Shown in pieces: positions 42,155 to 53,300 of a DNA stretch of 64,000 nucleotides. A model generated the notes under the pieces. That model did no database searches. It saw only the letters and a list, made by a program, of their open reading frames with translations, and was not told the origin of the DNA. The position numbers and the translations under genes were made by a program. How positions within the stretch are numbered: position 1 is the first letter of the stretch; the number at the start of each line of letters is the position of its first letter. The stretch is from Pseudomonas abyssi (GTDB lineage: Bacteria > Pseudomonadota > Gammaproteobacteria > Pseudomonadales > Pseudomonadaceae), in assembly GCF_002307495.1 (NCBI RefSeq), contig NZ_NTMR01000010.1:62001-126000 (forward strand). The letters run 5' to 3'.

Positions 42155-42174
42155 GTTATCTCTCCCTGGTTGTC

Positions 42175-42705
42175 CTACCCGCGCTCAGCGAGGCTGAGGG
42201 TACGCGGACGCTCCAACCACCCGCCTTCACCATCCGGCACGATTTCCACTACATCGACGCGATTCTCTTCAATACCGGTAATCCGTCCATGGTTGCGTCC
42301 CAAATAGTCACCCACATGAACACGATGGACGCTGCCAGCACCCTGAATCAGAGCTTGCATGCCACTCGCGTTGCTCAGGGTACCAACCATCTCAAAGCTT
42401 TCGATATTGAAGCCTTCAAGGAACTGTTTGACCCGGTTCTCGTCCGGCTTGATATCCTGAGACCCCTTTTGCCGTTGGCTCAGATCGATCTTGATCGGCG
42501 GCTGGAAAGGGCTACGCAGGGACGAAGCGCTGTAAGTAAATGCTTCATAAGGCTCGAAGCGAGGCAACGGCTCGATGGTGCCCGATGGTCGCGCTCTGGT
42601 TTCATCCATAAATCGTTGCAAGTCAGCGAACTCGCCGCTACTGCAGCCGACGATCAATAGAGAGGCCGCAAGAACACCTAAAAGCCTGGGGCTGATTACG
42701 CTCAT
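42175..42705 (-). CDS. pilP: Type IV pilus assembly lipoprotein PilP
   Basis: A 176-residue inner-membrane lipoprotein with lipobox L-I-V-G-C (Cys21). A short disordered N-terminal region precedes a beta-sandwich HR domain (about 85-165: FEMVGTLSNASGMQALIQG, VHRVHVGDYLGRNHGRITGIEENRVDVVEI) that binds the N0 domain of PilQ. It overlaps pilO by 4 bp and lies 20 bp before pilQ. Confidence 0.95.
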   Translation of the reverse strand: MSVISPRLLGVLAASLLIVGCSSGEFADLQRFMDETRARPSGTIEPLPRFEPYEAFTYSASSLRSPFQPPIKIDLSQRQKGSQDIKPDENRVKQFLEGFNIESFEMVGTLSNASGMQALIQGAGSVHRVHVGDYLGRNHGRITGIEENRVDVVEIVPDGEGGWLERPRTLSLAERG

Positions 42706-43331
42706 TGCTGCCCCTCCTCTGCCGCGTCATTGTAACGATAGGTTTTAGCAATAATCTCCATGCCCAGCAGATCAGGATTGCTTTCACTAACCGGCGCAAT
42801 TTCGAAATCACCCAACGTTACGATTCTAGGCAGGCCTGCGACACTGCTTACGAACGTAGCAAGATCGTGGTAACTACCCCGGACATTGATCTGAATAGGC
42901 AGCTCAACATAAAACTGCTGTGCCACCTCGGGTTGCAGAGTGATGGACTCGAACTCTAGCCCACTGTTGAGGCCCATCTGGGTAATATCCTCCAGCAGAC
43001 CCGGAACCTCGCTATCCTTTGGCAGTTGTTTCAGCAGCCCGCTGAAACGCTCCTCAATCTCTTGCAGCTGCTCTCGATAAGCTTCCAGGTTTGCCGCACG
43101 AAAGGATTTGTCTTGAAACTCCTTACGCAATTCAATTTCCTGCTGCTCAGCCCGCTCAAGGCTGACCTTGAGATCCTTGAGATGGAACTGATACCCCAGA
43201 ACAGCAAGTACAACAAAAACAACTGCACACACAATGACCTTTAGCGCCGCAGGCCAAGAACCAATGTTGTTGAAATCCAGGTCGTCCGCCTGGACCTTTT
43301 TCAAACTTTCCATTTGTTGAGCGAAACTCAT
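42702..43331 (-). CDS. pilO: Type IV pilus inner membrane protein PilO
   Basis: A 209-residue bitopic protein with one membrane helix (about 28-48: ALKVIVCAVVFVVLAVLGYQF). A coiled coil follows (55-95), then a ferredoxin-like periplasmic domain (110-200). It pairs with PilN to form the alignment subcomplex that links PilM in the cytosol to PilP and PilQ. It overlaps pilN and pilP by 4 bp each. Confidence 0.95.
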   Translation of the reverse strand: MSFAQQMESLKKVQADDLDFNNIGSWPAALKVIVCAVVFVVLAVLGYQFHLKDLKVSLERAEQQEIELRKEFQDKSFRAANLEAYREQLQEIEERFSGLLKQLPKDSEVPGLLEDITQMGLNSGLEFESITLQPEVAQQFYVELPIQINVRGSYHDLATFVSSVAGLPRIVTLGDFEIAPVSESNPDLLGMEIIAKTYRYNDAAEEGQQ

Positions 43332-43905
43332 GGCTGCTGTTCTCCCTCAGCGGCACCAGCACGCGGCGCGGTCTGTTTGACGGTAAGCTCGAACACATTG
43401 GCCTGGTCCAGCGCGCCAGACGTCACCGCTTTCACCGCCGTCAGATTGGGTGCTGTCAGCCACTCAGAGCCGTCCATCTGACGCATCAGATTCGACACTC
43501 GGCTATTCGATTCAGCGCCACCCTTGACCGACAATTCCGCCCCCTTCATCGCCAATTCGGAGAAATACACTCCGTCGGGCAACGTACGCGCAAGCTCATC
43601 AAACACTCGCACAATAATCGGACGCTTACCCTGCAGGTCCTCGATAATTTTCATACGATCAAGCAGTTGAGCTCGGCGCGCCTGCAGCTCCTCGATCTCC
43701 TTGATTCGAGCATCCAGCAGAGTGATTTCCTTCTTCAGGAAAGCATTTCGCTCATTTTGGTGGTCAATTCGTCCGTTGATGTAGCGGTCACCCAAAAAGA
43801 CCAGCGCCCCTGCAAACAGGACAACCAGTGCCAGAATCGTCAGGAATTCCTTTTTTCGTTCTTCCCTTAGCTGCTCGCGCCAAGGCAACAGGTTAATGCG
43901 AGCCA

Positions 43906-43906
<1 letters not shown>
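43328..43906 (-). CDS. pilN: Type IV pilus inner membrane protein PilN
   Basis: A 192-residue bitopic protein beginning M-A-R-I-N-L-L-P-W-R, the conserved cytosolic N-terminus that docks into PilM. One membrane helix follows (about 20-42), then a coiled coil (45-90) and a periplasmic ferredoxin-like domain (95-180). Its start overlaps the end of pilM by one base. Confidence 0.96.
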
Positions 43907-44997
<1,091 letters not shown>

Positions 44998-45022
44998 TTA
45001 CGGACGGTTTGTGTTTTCCTAC

Positions 45023-45051
45023 ATTAAATAACAGTCCTTGTACAAGCGCAA
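45023..45051 (-). promoter_or_regulatory. Candidate pilM operon promoter
   Basis: On the minus strand TTGCGC (45051-45046) and TTTAAT (45028-45023) are spaced by 17 bp, about 53 bp upstream of the chosen pilM start. Confidence 0.4.
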
Positions 45052-45076
45052 ATGGCTAAATCAAAAAAAATACGCT

Positions 45077-45082
45077 TATAAT
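45077..45082 (+). promoter_or_regulatory. -10 box of the ponA promoter
   Basis: A perfect TATAAT lies 73 bp upstream of the ponA ATG in AT-rich DNA between the divergent genes. No convincing -35 is at the right spacing. Confidence 0.45.
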
Positions 45083-45154
45083 GCAGACTGCTACGCCGTT
45101 CTCAATTAGCAATCCAGCTAACTTTCTAATTATTCAGGGAATTCCCCATCCCTT

Positions 45155-47551
45155 ATGCGCTTACTGAGATTTCTCTTCTGGTCTGCCTTCGCGCTGGCAT
45201 GTGCACCCATCATGGTTCTGAGCGGTGTCGCGCTCTATCTTAGCCCCGCCCTGCCTGATGTTGAAACCCTGCGTGATGTTGAACTGCAAACCCCATTGCG
45301 GATATATAGCACAGATAATCGACTGATAGCAGAGTTCGGTGAAATGCGACGTTTCCCGATCAGCTACGACCAGGTCCCGGGCGACTTCGTGCATGCCCTG
45401 CTGGCAGCCGAGGACGACAACTTCCTCAACCACCACGGGGTCGACCCGATGGGGCTGTTGCGTGCAGCCAGCGAGCTGCTGCAGACGGGTCACATTCAGA
45501 CCGGCGGTAGCACCATCACCATGCAGGTGGCGAAGAACTACTTCCTCAGCAGCGACCGGGTTTTCTCGCGCAAGCTGAATGAAATACTGCTGGCCCTGCA
45601 GATCGAGCGCAACCTCGACAAGCACGAAATTTTCGAGCTGTACGTCAACAAGATCTACCTGGGCAACCGCGCCTACGGTATCGAGGCGGCCGCGCAGGTC
45701 TACTACGGCAAATCGATCAACGAGCTGCCACTGGCCGACCTGGCCATGATCGCCGGCCTGCCCAAGGCGCCGTCACGCTACAACCCGATCGCCAACCCTG
45801 AGCGCACCAAGGTCCGTCGCGACTGGATTCTGGATCGCATGCTGACCCTGGGATACATCGACGAGGCCAGCTACCGCGAGGCCGTCAACACGCCCATCAC
45901 CGCGCGCAACCACGGCGCGAACCCGGAGATGGAGGCGCCCTACATTGCCGAAATGGCGCGTCTGGAAATGGTCGAGCGCTTTGGCGACCAAGCCTACACA
46001 CAGGGCTTCAACGTCTACACCACCGTGGACAGCGGTCTTCAGGACATGGCCAACCGGGCTCTGCGCGATGGCTTGCAGGAGTACGACCGTCGCCACGGCT
46101 ACCGGGGGCCGGAAGCACGCAACCCGGATATCACCCTGGAACAGGGCCTTGAGCTGCTAAAGGGCTATAAAAGCCTGGGCGGCCTGGAGCCTGCTCTCGT
46201 CGCAGCGGTCAACGGCGACCACGTGGAGATCCGGCTGCGCCGCGATCAGCAGGGCGTCATCAAGTGGGACGATATGAAATGGGCCCGCCCCTATCTGAGC
46301 GCCAACGGCATGGGGCCACGCCCCGGCAAGCCGATGGATGTGCTCCAGCCGGGCGACATTATCCGTGTCAGCCGTATCGAAGATGATACTTGGCGCCTGG
46401 CGCAGGTGCCCGAGGCGCAAAGTGCGCTCGTCGTATTGGGTCCGCAGGATGGCGCCATCAAGGCGCTGATCGGCGGCTTCTCGTTCCTGCAGAGCAACTA
46501 CAATCGCGCCACCCAGGCGCGCCGTCAGCCCGGCTCCAGCTTCAAGCCCTTCCTGTATTGCGCGGCGCTGGACAAGGGCTACACGCCGGCCAGCCTGGTC
46601 AACGATGCACCGCTGATCTTTGTGGACGACTATCTCGACTCCATCTGGCGTCCGAAGAACTCCGGCGGAGACTTCCTCGGCCCCATTCGCCTGCGCGAGG
46701 CGCTGTACCGTTCGCGCAATCTGGTATCGATCAGGCTGATGCAAGACCTTGGCGTCGACAACGCGCTGAGCTACATCGAACGCTTCGGCTTCGAACGCAA
46801 GGAGCTGCCGCGCAACCTGTCCGCCTCCCTCGGCACCTCAGAGCTGACCCCTCTGCAGATAGCCCAGGGCTATGCGACCTTTGCTAACGGCGGCTATGCA
46901 GTCAAGCCCTATCTGATCGACCGCATCGAGAACCGCTACGGCCAGTTGATCGACTACAGCAAGCCGCCAGTGACACCGGAGCTGACGGAGCAGCAGCAAG
47001 CCCGCCTGAATGCCTACGTGGAACGCCAGGGCAGCGGCATCAGTGAGCGACCAGCAGAGGCCGAGCGCGTAGTCGACGAGCGCACCATCTATCAGCTCAA
47101 CAGCATGCTGCGCGACGTGGTACGTCGCGGCACAGCAGTGCGCGCCCGTGCACTCAACCGCAACGATCTCGCAGGCAAGACCGGTACCACCAACGACCAG
47201 AAAGACGCCTGGTTCTCCGGCTTCAACCCAGACCTGGTGGCCACCGTCTGGGTCGGCTTTGATCAGCCCAGCACCCTGGGTCGACGCGAGTTCGGCGGTA
47301 CCGCCGCACTGCCTATCTGGATGAACTTCATGGGCGCCGCGCTCGAAGGCGTGCCGGACCGCGAGCCACGCATGCCCAGGGGTCTGGTCACCGCCCGCAT
47401 CGACCCAACCACCGGGCGCAGCGCCCCCCCCGGCACCGACGGCGCCTTCATGGAGATTTTCAAGCAGGAAGACGCGCCGCCGCCCTACAGCGAGTTGGAG
47501 ATGGGCGGCTACGACAGCGGTGGCGCGGTTACACCACTCGAACTGTTCTGA
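45155..47551 (+). CDS. ponA: Penicillin-binding protein 1A (bifunctional glycosyltransferase/transpeptidase)
   Basis: A 798-residue class A PBP anchored by one N-terminal helix (about 7-28). The glycosyltransferase domain (50-230) has the catalytic Glu in LAAEDDNFLNHHGVD and the GGSTITMQVAKNYFL motif. An OB-like insert precedes the transpeptidase domain with S-x-x-K in RQPGSSFKPFLY, S-x-N in YRSRNLVSIR, and KTGTTN. It polymerises and crosslinks peptidoglycan. The gene is divergent from pilM, the order seen in pseudomonads. Its 3' end overlaps the convergent LysR gene by 43 bp. Confidence 0.96.
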   Translation: MRLLRFLFWSAFALACAPIMVLSGVALYLSPALPDVETLRDVELQTPLRIYSTDNRLIAEFGEMRRFPISYDQVPGDFVHALLAAEDDNFLNHHGVDPMGLLRAASELLQTGHIQTGGSTITMQVAKNYFLSSDRVFSRKLNEILLALQIERNLDKHEIFELYVNKIYLGNRAYGIEAAAQVYYGKSINELPLADLAMIAGLPKAPSRYNPIANPERTKVRRDWILDRMLTLGYIDEASYREAVNTPITARNHGANPEMEAPYIAEMARLEMVERFGDQAYTQGFNVYTTVDSGLQDMANRALRDGLQEYDRRHGYRGPEARNPDITLEQGLELLKGYKSLGGLEPALVAAVNGDHVEIRLRRDQQGVIKWDDMKWARPYLSANGMGPRPGKPMDVLQPGDIIRVSRIEDDTWRLAQVPEAQSALVVLGPQDGAIKALIGGFSFLQSNYNRATQARRQPGSSFKPFLYCAALDKGYTPASLVNDAPLIFVDDYLDSIWRPKNSGGDFLGPIRLREALYRSRNLVSIRLMQDLGVDNALSYIERFGFERKELPRNLSASLGTSELTPLQIAQGYATFANGGYAVKPYLIDRIENRYGQLIDYSKPPVTPELTEQQQARLNAYVERQGSGISERPAEAERVVDERTIYQLNSMLRDVVRRGTAVRARALNRNDLAGKTGTTNDQKDAWFSGFNPDLVATVWVGFDQPSTLGRREFGGTAALPIWMNFMGAALEGVPDREPRMPRGLVTARIDPTTGRSAPPGTDGAFMEIFKQEDAPPPYSELEMGGYDSGGAVTPLELF

Positions 47552-48456
47552 GCCAACGCATGGACCTGGCGCCGCAACCAGCGGTTGACCGGGTCATGCT
47601 CCATGCCCTTGTGCCAGTAAAGCGTCAGTCCAATCTCCGGTAGCGGCAATGGCATGTCCAGCAGCTGATTACCCAGCGGTCTATTGATCAGCTCCGCGTG
47701 ACGCCGCGACATGGTCAGCAGCAATGGCGTCTGCGCTACCACCAGACTCGCCGCCTGATAACTCTGGCACTGCTGCACCACATTGCGCATCAGGCCCAAA
47801 TGCCCCAGCGCCAGATCCTCATAGGACAGCCCCCGCCGCCAGGACGCTACCGCGATATGCTCGGCGGCCATATAGCTGTCCGCTGTCAGCTCCGCGTCAA
47901 ACAGTGGGCCGGCGACCACGCAGAGTGGCTCCCTGACCAGTTGCATCTGCCGCAGACTGGCATCGGCAGGCCGCGCAATCTGCACCGCCAGATCGATTCG
48001 CCCGGCCGCCAGCTCCAGCTTCAGCTCGGACCACCGGACACCCACCGTGCGCACCCGGCTGCGCGGCGCCAATTCACGCAACCGGGTCAGCAGCGGCGGA
48101 ATCAGCACCGGCTCCAGTTGCTCCGGCAGGCTGATGGTGAAGGTGCGTGCATCCTCCTGCGGATCAAACTGCTGCAGATAGCCGAGGCTCTGCTGCAGCC
48201 GACTCAGACTGTCGATAATCCCGGGCGCCAGCCGCATTGCCGCGGCGGTCGGGGTCACGCCCCTGCCCTCTCGCACGAACAGCGGATCGGAAAAGTGCTC
48301 ACGCAGCCGTGCCAGCGAGTGGCTGACCGCGGACTGGCTGACATGCAGCACCGCCGCCGCACGGGTCAGGTTGCGCTCGCGGTAAACCACCTCAAATACC
48401 CGAAACAGATTGAGATCAATCCGGGCCAATGATGGGGAATCATTCTTTTCACTCAT
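47509..48456 (-). CDS. LysR-family transcriptional regulator
   Basis: A 315-residue protein. The helix-turn-helix is at about 10-70 (IDLNLFRVFEVVYRERNLTRAAAVLHVSQSAVSHSLARLREHF), with the effector domain at 95-300. It is divergent from the acyl-CoA ligase gene, and a perfect interrupted palindrome (48510-48532) sits between them, so it probably controls the ligase-carboxylase operon. I start it at the ATG at 48456 (AGGTG upstream) rather than at TTG codons just before. Its last 14 codons lie antisense to the end of ponA. Confidence 0.9.
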   Translation of the reverse strand: MSEKNDSPSLARIDLNLFRVFEVVYRERNLTRAAAVLHVSQSAVSHSLARLREHFSDPLFVREGRGVTPTAAAMRLAPGIIDSLSRLQQSLGYLQQFDPQEDARTFTISLPEQLEPVLIPPLLTRLRELAPRSRVRTVGVRWSELKLELAAGRIDLAVQIARPADASLRQMQLVREPLCVVAGPLFDAELTADSYMAAEHIAVASWRRGLSYEDLALGHLGLMRNVVQQCQSYQAASLVVAQTPLLLTMSRRHAELINRPLGNQLLDMPLPLPEIGLTLYWHKGMEHDPVNRWLRRQVHALAQNSSSGVTAPPLS

Positions 48457-48509
48457 CAACAAACACCTGCGCCATGGGCTATAGGCCCGAGATTACGCGC
48501 CTGCAGCCA

Positions 48510-48532
48510 AACCATGAATAGCAATCATGGTT
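48510..48532. promoter_or_regulatory. LysR-type operator between regulator and ligase genes
   Basis: AACCATGA (48510-48517) and TCATGGTT (48525-48532) are perfect inverted repeats with a seven-base spacer. The outer arms contain a T-N11-A core, the LysR signature. It lies 78 bp upstream of the ligase ATG. Confidence 0.65.
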
Positions 48533-48610
48533 CTGAATGAATATTGATCGCTTCTTATCCGCCTCGACAGCTCCTAAGCTTGAGCGATAACAACAGCAAG
48601 AGGCACGGAC

Positions 48611-50311
48611 ATGCACGAGCAGGACTATCTCGACACCCTCAAGGCGATTCAGGCCAAGGTCTGGCCAGCAGGCAAACCGACCACCCCTGTCTACCCGCAG
48701 GGTGAACGGCCGCTGACCGAGTACCTCGCCCACTGGGCCAAGACCGCGCCGGACCGCGTTGCCGTCCATTTCTATGGCCATCAGCTGACCTACGCCGAGC
48801 TGGACGAACTGAGCAATCGCTGCGCCGCCCTGCTGCAGGCCCAGGGCATCAAACCCGGCGACCGGGTTGCGGTGTTCATGCCCAACTGCCCGCAGCTGCA
48901 TATCGCCTTTTACGGCATCCTCAAGATGGGCGCCATCCACGCGCCGGTCAGCCCGATGGCCAAGGGTATGGAACTGAGCTATCAGCTGAACGACTGCGGC
49001 GCCCGTGCCATTATCTGCTTTGACCAGCTGCTGCCGGTGGTGCGTGACGTTCGCGAGCAGACCGCGCTGGAGCTGGTATTCACCACCAGTCTGTCCGAAC
49101 TCTGCCCGGCCCAGCCGCCGATCCCGGTGCCGGATCTGCTGCAGGCGCCCAAGCTGCCGATCACCGACAGCATCGACCTGATGCCCGCTCTGGCAGCCAC
49201 CACGCCGGCGCCGCAACATCTGCCCAGACTGAATCTGGATGACACCGCCGCCCTCAACTACACCGGCGGCACCACCGGCCTCCCAAAGGGCTGCATTCAC
49301 ACCCACGGCGACATGCTCTACACATGCGCCAGCTTTGTTCCGGTTGCCATGGGCTTTGCCGAGGAACGCATCGGCCTGAACTTCATGCCCGAGTTCTGGA
49401 TCGCCGGCGAAAACTCCGGCCTGCTGTTCCCGGTGTTTGCCGGCACCACACTGGTGTTGCTGGCCCGCTGGGACGCGCTGACCTTTATGAGCGCCGTTCA
49501 GCACTATCGGGTTACCCAGACCGGGCTGCTGGTCGACAGCGCTTCAGAGGTACTCGATCATCCGCAGGTCGGCGAGTTCGACTTCAGCTCGCTTGAAACC
49601 ACCAGCTGCGTCTCCTTTATCAAGAAGCTGACCCCGGAATACCGCCGCCGCTGGCGCGAGCTGACCGGCTGCACCCTGTTCGAAACCAGCTTCGGCATGA
49701 CCGAAACCCACACCTGCGACACCTTTACCGCCGGCCTGCAGGACGATGACTTCGATCTGAAATCCGAGCCCACCTTTGTCGGCCTGCCGGTACCCGGCAC
49801 CGAGTTCAAGGTCTGCGACTTCGATACCGGCGCACTGCTGCCACTGGGCAGCGAAGGTGAGCTGTGTCTGCGCAGTCCGTCGCTGCTCAAGGGCTACTGG
49901 AACAAACCCGACGCCAGCGCCGAAGCACTGCGCGACGGCGGCTGGCTGCATACCGGCGACAGCGGCGTGATCACCGAGCAGGGTTTTATCCGCTACCTCG
50001 GCCGGCGCAAGGAAATGCTCAAGGTCAACGGCATGAGCGTGTTCCCCAGCGAACTGGAAGCCATGCTCGGCCAGCACCCGGACATTCTCGCCTCAGCGGT
50101 GATCGGCAAGCACGACCCGCAGCGCGGCCAGACGCCCCTTGCCTTCATCATAACCAAGCCCGGCAGCCACGCCAGCGCCGAGTCGCTGCGCGACTGGTGC
50201 AAGCAGGCGATGGCGATCTACAAGGTACCGGAGATTCGGCTGGTCGATACACTGCCGATGACCGCGACCGGCAAGGTCAAGAAACAGGAACTACAGGACT
50301 GGATCAACTAA
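48611..50311 (+). CDS. AMP-dependent acyl-CoA synthetase/ligase
   Basis: A 566-residue adenylate-forming enzyme that activates a carboxylic acid to acyl-CoA through an acyl-AMP. It has the P-loop YTGGTTGLPKGCIHTH (about 215-230), the A5-type ETSFGMTET, the hinge/A8 segment WLHTGDSGVITEQGFIRYLGRRKEMLK, and the C-terminal TGKVKKQEL with the catalytic Lys. The acid chain length cannot be told from sequence. The next gene begins 3 bp later, so the acyl-CoA product may be the substrate of the carboxylase. Confidence 0.92.
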   Translation: MHEQDYLDTLKAIQAKVWPAGKPTTPVYPQGERPLTEYLAHWAKTAPDRVAVHFYGHQLTYAELDELSNRCAALLQAQGIKPGDRVAVFMPNCPQLHIAFYGILKMGAIHAPVSPMAKGMELSYQLNDCGARAIICFDQLLPVVRDVREQTALELVFTTSLSELCPAQPPIPVPDLLQAPKLPITDSIDLMPALAATTPAPQHLPRLNLDDTAALNYTGGTTGLPKGCIHTHGDMLYTCASFVPVAMGFAEERIGLNFMPEFWIAGENSGLLFPVFAGTTLVLLARWDALTFMSAVQHYRVTQTGLLVDSASEVLDHPQVGEFDFSSLETTSCVSFIKKLTPEYRRRWRELTGCTLFETSFGMTETHTCDTFTAGLQDDDFDLKSEPTFVGLPVPGTEFKVCDFDTGALLPLGSEGELCLRSPSLLKGYWNKPDASAEALRDGGWLHTGDSGVITEQGFIRYLGRRKEMLKVNGMSVFPSELEAMLGQHPDILASAVIGKHDPQRGQTPLAFIITKPGSHASAESLRDWCKQAMAIYKVPEIRLVDTLPMTATGKVKKQELQDWIN

Positions 50312-50314
50312 CCC

Positions 50315-53300
50315 ATGGCATTCAACCGCATTCTCATCGCCAACCGTGGCGAAATCGCCATTCGTCTGGCCCGCGCCATCGCCGACTGTGACGCCACCAG
50401 CGTTGCCGTGTACGCCGAAGATGACGCCCAGTCGCTGCACGTACGCAGCGCCGATCAGGCCATCGCCCTGCAGGGCCAGGGTGTTGCCGCCTATCTGGAC
50501 GCCGCCCAGCTGATTCGCATCGCCAAGGAGCAAAATTGCGATGCGATCCACCCCGGCTACGGTTTTCTCAGCGAAAACGCCGACTTCGCCCGCGCCTGTG
50601 AGCAGGCCGGCATCACCTTTATCGGCCCCGCGCCTGAGGTGCTCGACACCTTTGGCGACAAGGCCAGCGCGCGTCGACTGGCGCAGCAGCAGGGTGTGCC
50701 CCTGACCCAGGGCACCAACGAGCCGACCACGCTGGAGCAGGCCCGCGACTTTATGCAGTCGCTCGGCGACGGCGCAGCGGTGATGCTGAAAGCCTTGGCT
50801 GGCGGCGGCGGGCGCGGCATGCGCGCGGTGCACGATCTTGCCGAGCTGGACGACGCCTTCGCCCGCTGCAGCTCCGAGGCCACCGCCGCCTTTGGCCGTG
50901 GCGATCTGTATGTCGAACGACTGATCCGCCGTGCTCGGCATATCGAGGTGCAGATCATCGGCGACGGCGCTGAAGTTGCCCATGTCTGGGAGCGCGACTG
51001 CACGCTGCAGCGCCGTAATCAAAAGCTACTGGAAGTCGCCCCGGCGCCGAGCCTTGATCCAGCTGTGCGCGAGCAACTGCACGCCGCCGCCTGCACCCTG
51101 ACCCGCGCGGTTGGCTACCGCGGCCTGTGTACCGTCGAGTTTCTGCTCGACGAGGAGCGCGGGGATTTTGTCTTTATGGAAGCCAACCCGCGCATTCAGG
51201 TCGAACACACGGTAACCGAAGCGGTGACCGGTCTGGATCTGGCGGCAACGCAGATTCAGCTCGCCGCCGGCAAGACCCTTGCGGAACTGGGTCTGACCCA
51301 GGCCGACATCCCCGCCGCCCGCGGCTTTGCCGTGCAACTGCGCATCAATCTGGAAAGCATGGCCGCCGACGGCAGCACCCGCCCGGCTGGCGGCACGCTC
51401 AGCGCCTATCAGCCGCCCAGTGGCCCGGGCATCCGCGTCGATGGCTACGGCTACGCCGGCTACACCACCAGCCCACGCTACGACTCGCTACTGGCCAAGC
51501 TGATCGTGCACGCAAACGGTGATTACCCGAACACCCTGCGCCGCGCCTACCGTGCGCTGTGCGAATTCCGTCTGGAGGGCGCCGCCAGCAACCTGCATCT
51601 GCTGCAGAACCTGCTGCAGCACCCGCAGGTGCAGAGCAACGACGTCTCCACCGCCTTTATCGAAGCCGAAGCCGCCAGCCTGACCGCCGCCCACCCCAGC
51701 GCCCACCCGCACCGTTTCTTCCAAGGCAGCGCAAGTAGCGCCGCCACCAGCAGCGCGCAGACCGACGCTCCGGCCGGCACCGAGCCGCTGAATGCGCCGG
51801 TACAGGGCGTGCTGGTCAGTCTGGATGTACAGGTTGGCGACAGCGTCGCCGTCGGCCAGCAGGTCGCGATCATGGAAGCCATGAAGATGGAGTTCGTGGT
51901 CAAGGCGACCCAGAGCGGCATCGTCCGCGCGCTGGCCGCCAACGCCGGTGACAGCCTGTTCGAAGGCAGCGCCCTGCTCTATCTGGAGCCTGCCGAAGTG
52001 GCGGGCAACGCCCAGCAGGATGAAGAGTCCGTCGCCATCGACCATATCCGCGCCGACCTGCAGGAAGTGCTGGAGCGCCGCGCCGAGCTGACCGACGAGC
52101 GCCGCCCGGAGGCCGTCGCCAAGCGCCGCAAGACCGGCCAGCGCACCGCCCGCGAGAACCTCGCCGACCTGCTCGACGACGGCAGCTTTATCGAGTACGG
52201 CGGCTTTGCCCTTGCCGCCCAGCGCTCGCGCCGCAGCCACGAAGAGCTGCTGAAAATGAGCCCGGCGGACGGTCTGATCAACGGCATCGGTACCGTCAAT
52301 GCCGACAAGTTCGGCGAACACGCCGCCCGCTGCATGGCGCTGTCCTACGACTACACGGTGTTCGCCGGCACCCAGGGCGTCACCAACCACAAGAAGACCG
52401 ACCGCATGCTCGAGCTGGCCGAGCAGTGGAAGCTGCCGCTGGTGTTCTTCACCGAAGGCGGTGGCGGCCGCCCGGGCGATATCGACAAGGTCGGCGTGGC
52501 CGGGCTGGACTGCACCACCTTCATGCGCATGGCGCGCCTATCCGGCATGGTGCCCACCGTCGGTATCGTCTCCGGGCGCTGCTTCGCCGGTAACGCCGCG
52601 CTGCTCGGCTGCTGCGACGTGATCATCGCCACCGAGAACGCCACCATCGGCATGGCCGGGCCGGCGATGATCGAAGGCGGCGGCCTCGGCCGCTTTACCC
52701 CGGAGCAGGTTGGCCCGACCAGCATGCACGGCCCGAACGGGGTGATCGACGTGCGGGTGCAGAACGAAGCCGAGGCCACCGCGGTGGCCAAGCAGTACCT
52801 GTCCTACTTCCAGGGCGATCTGACGGACTGGGAAGCGGCGGACCAGCGCGAGCTGCGCCACCTGATCCCGGAAAACCGCCTGCGCGTGTATGACATCCGC
52901 AAAGTGATCGAGACACTGGCCGACCGCGATTCTGTGCTGGAGCTGCGCCGCGAGTTTGCGCCGGGGCTGATCACCGCGCTGATTCGTATCGAGGGCCGCG
53001 CCTTCGGCCTGATCGCCAACAACCCGATGCATCTGGGCGGTGCCATTGATGCTGTCTCCGGTGACAAGGCCGCGCGCTTTATGCAGCTGTGTCAGGCCCA
53101 CGGTCTGCCCATGGTTTCGCTGTGCGACACCCCCGGCTTTATGGTCGGCCCGGACGCCGAGCAGCAGGGCACCGTGCGCCATGTCTCGCGCATGTTTGTC
53201 ACCGCCGCCAGCCTGAGCATCCCGTTCTTCACCGTGGTGCTGCGCAAGGGCTACGGCCTGGGCGCGCAGGCAATGGCGGCGGGCAGCTTCCATGCACCGA

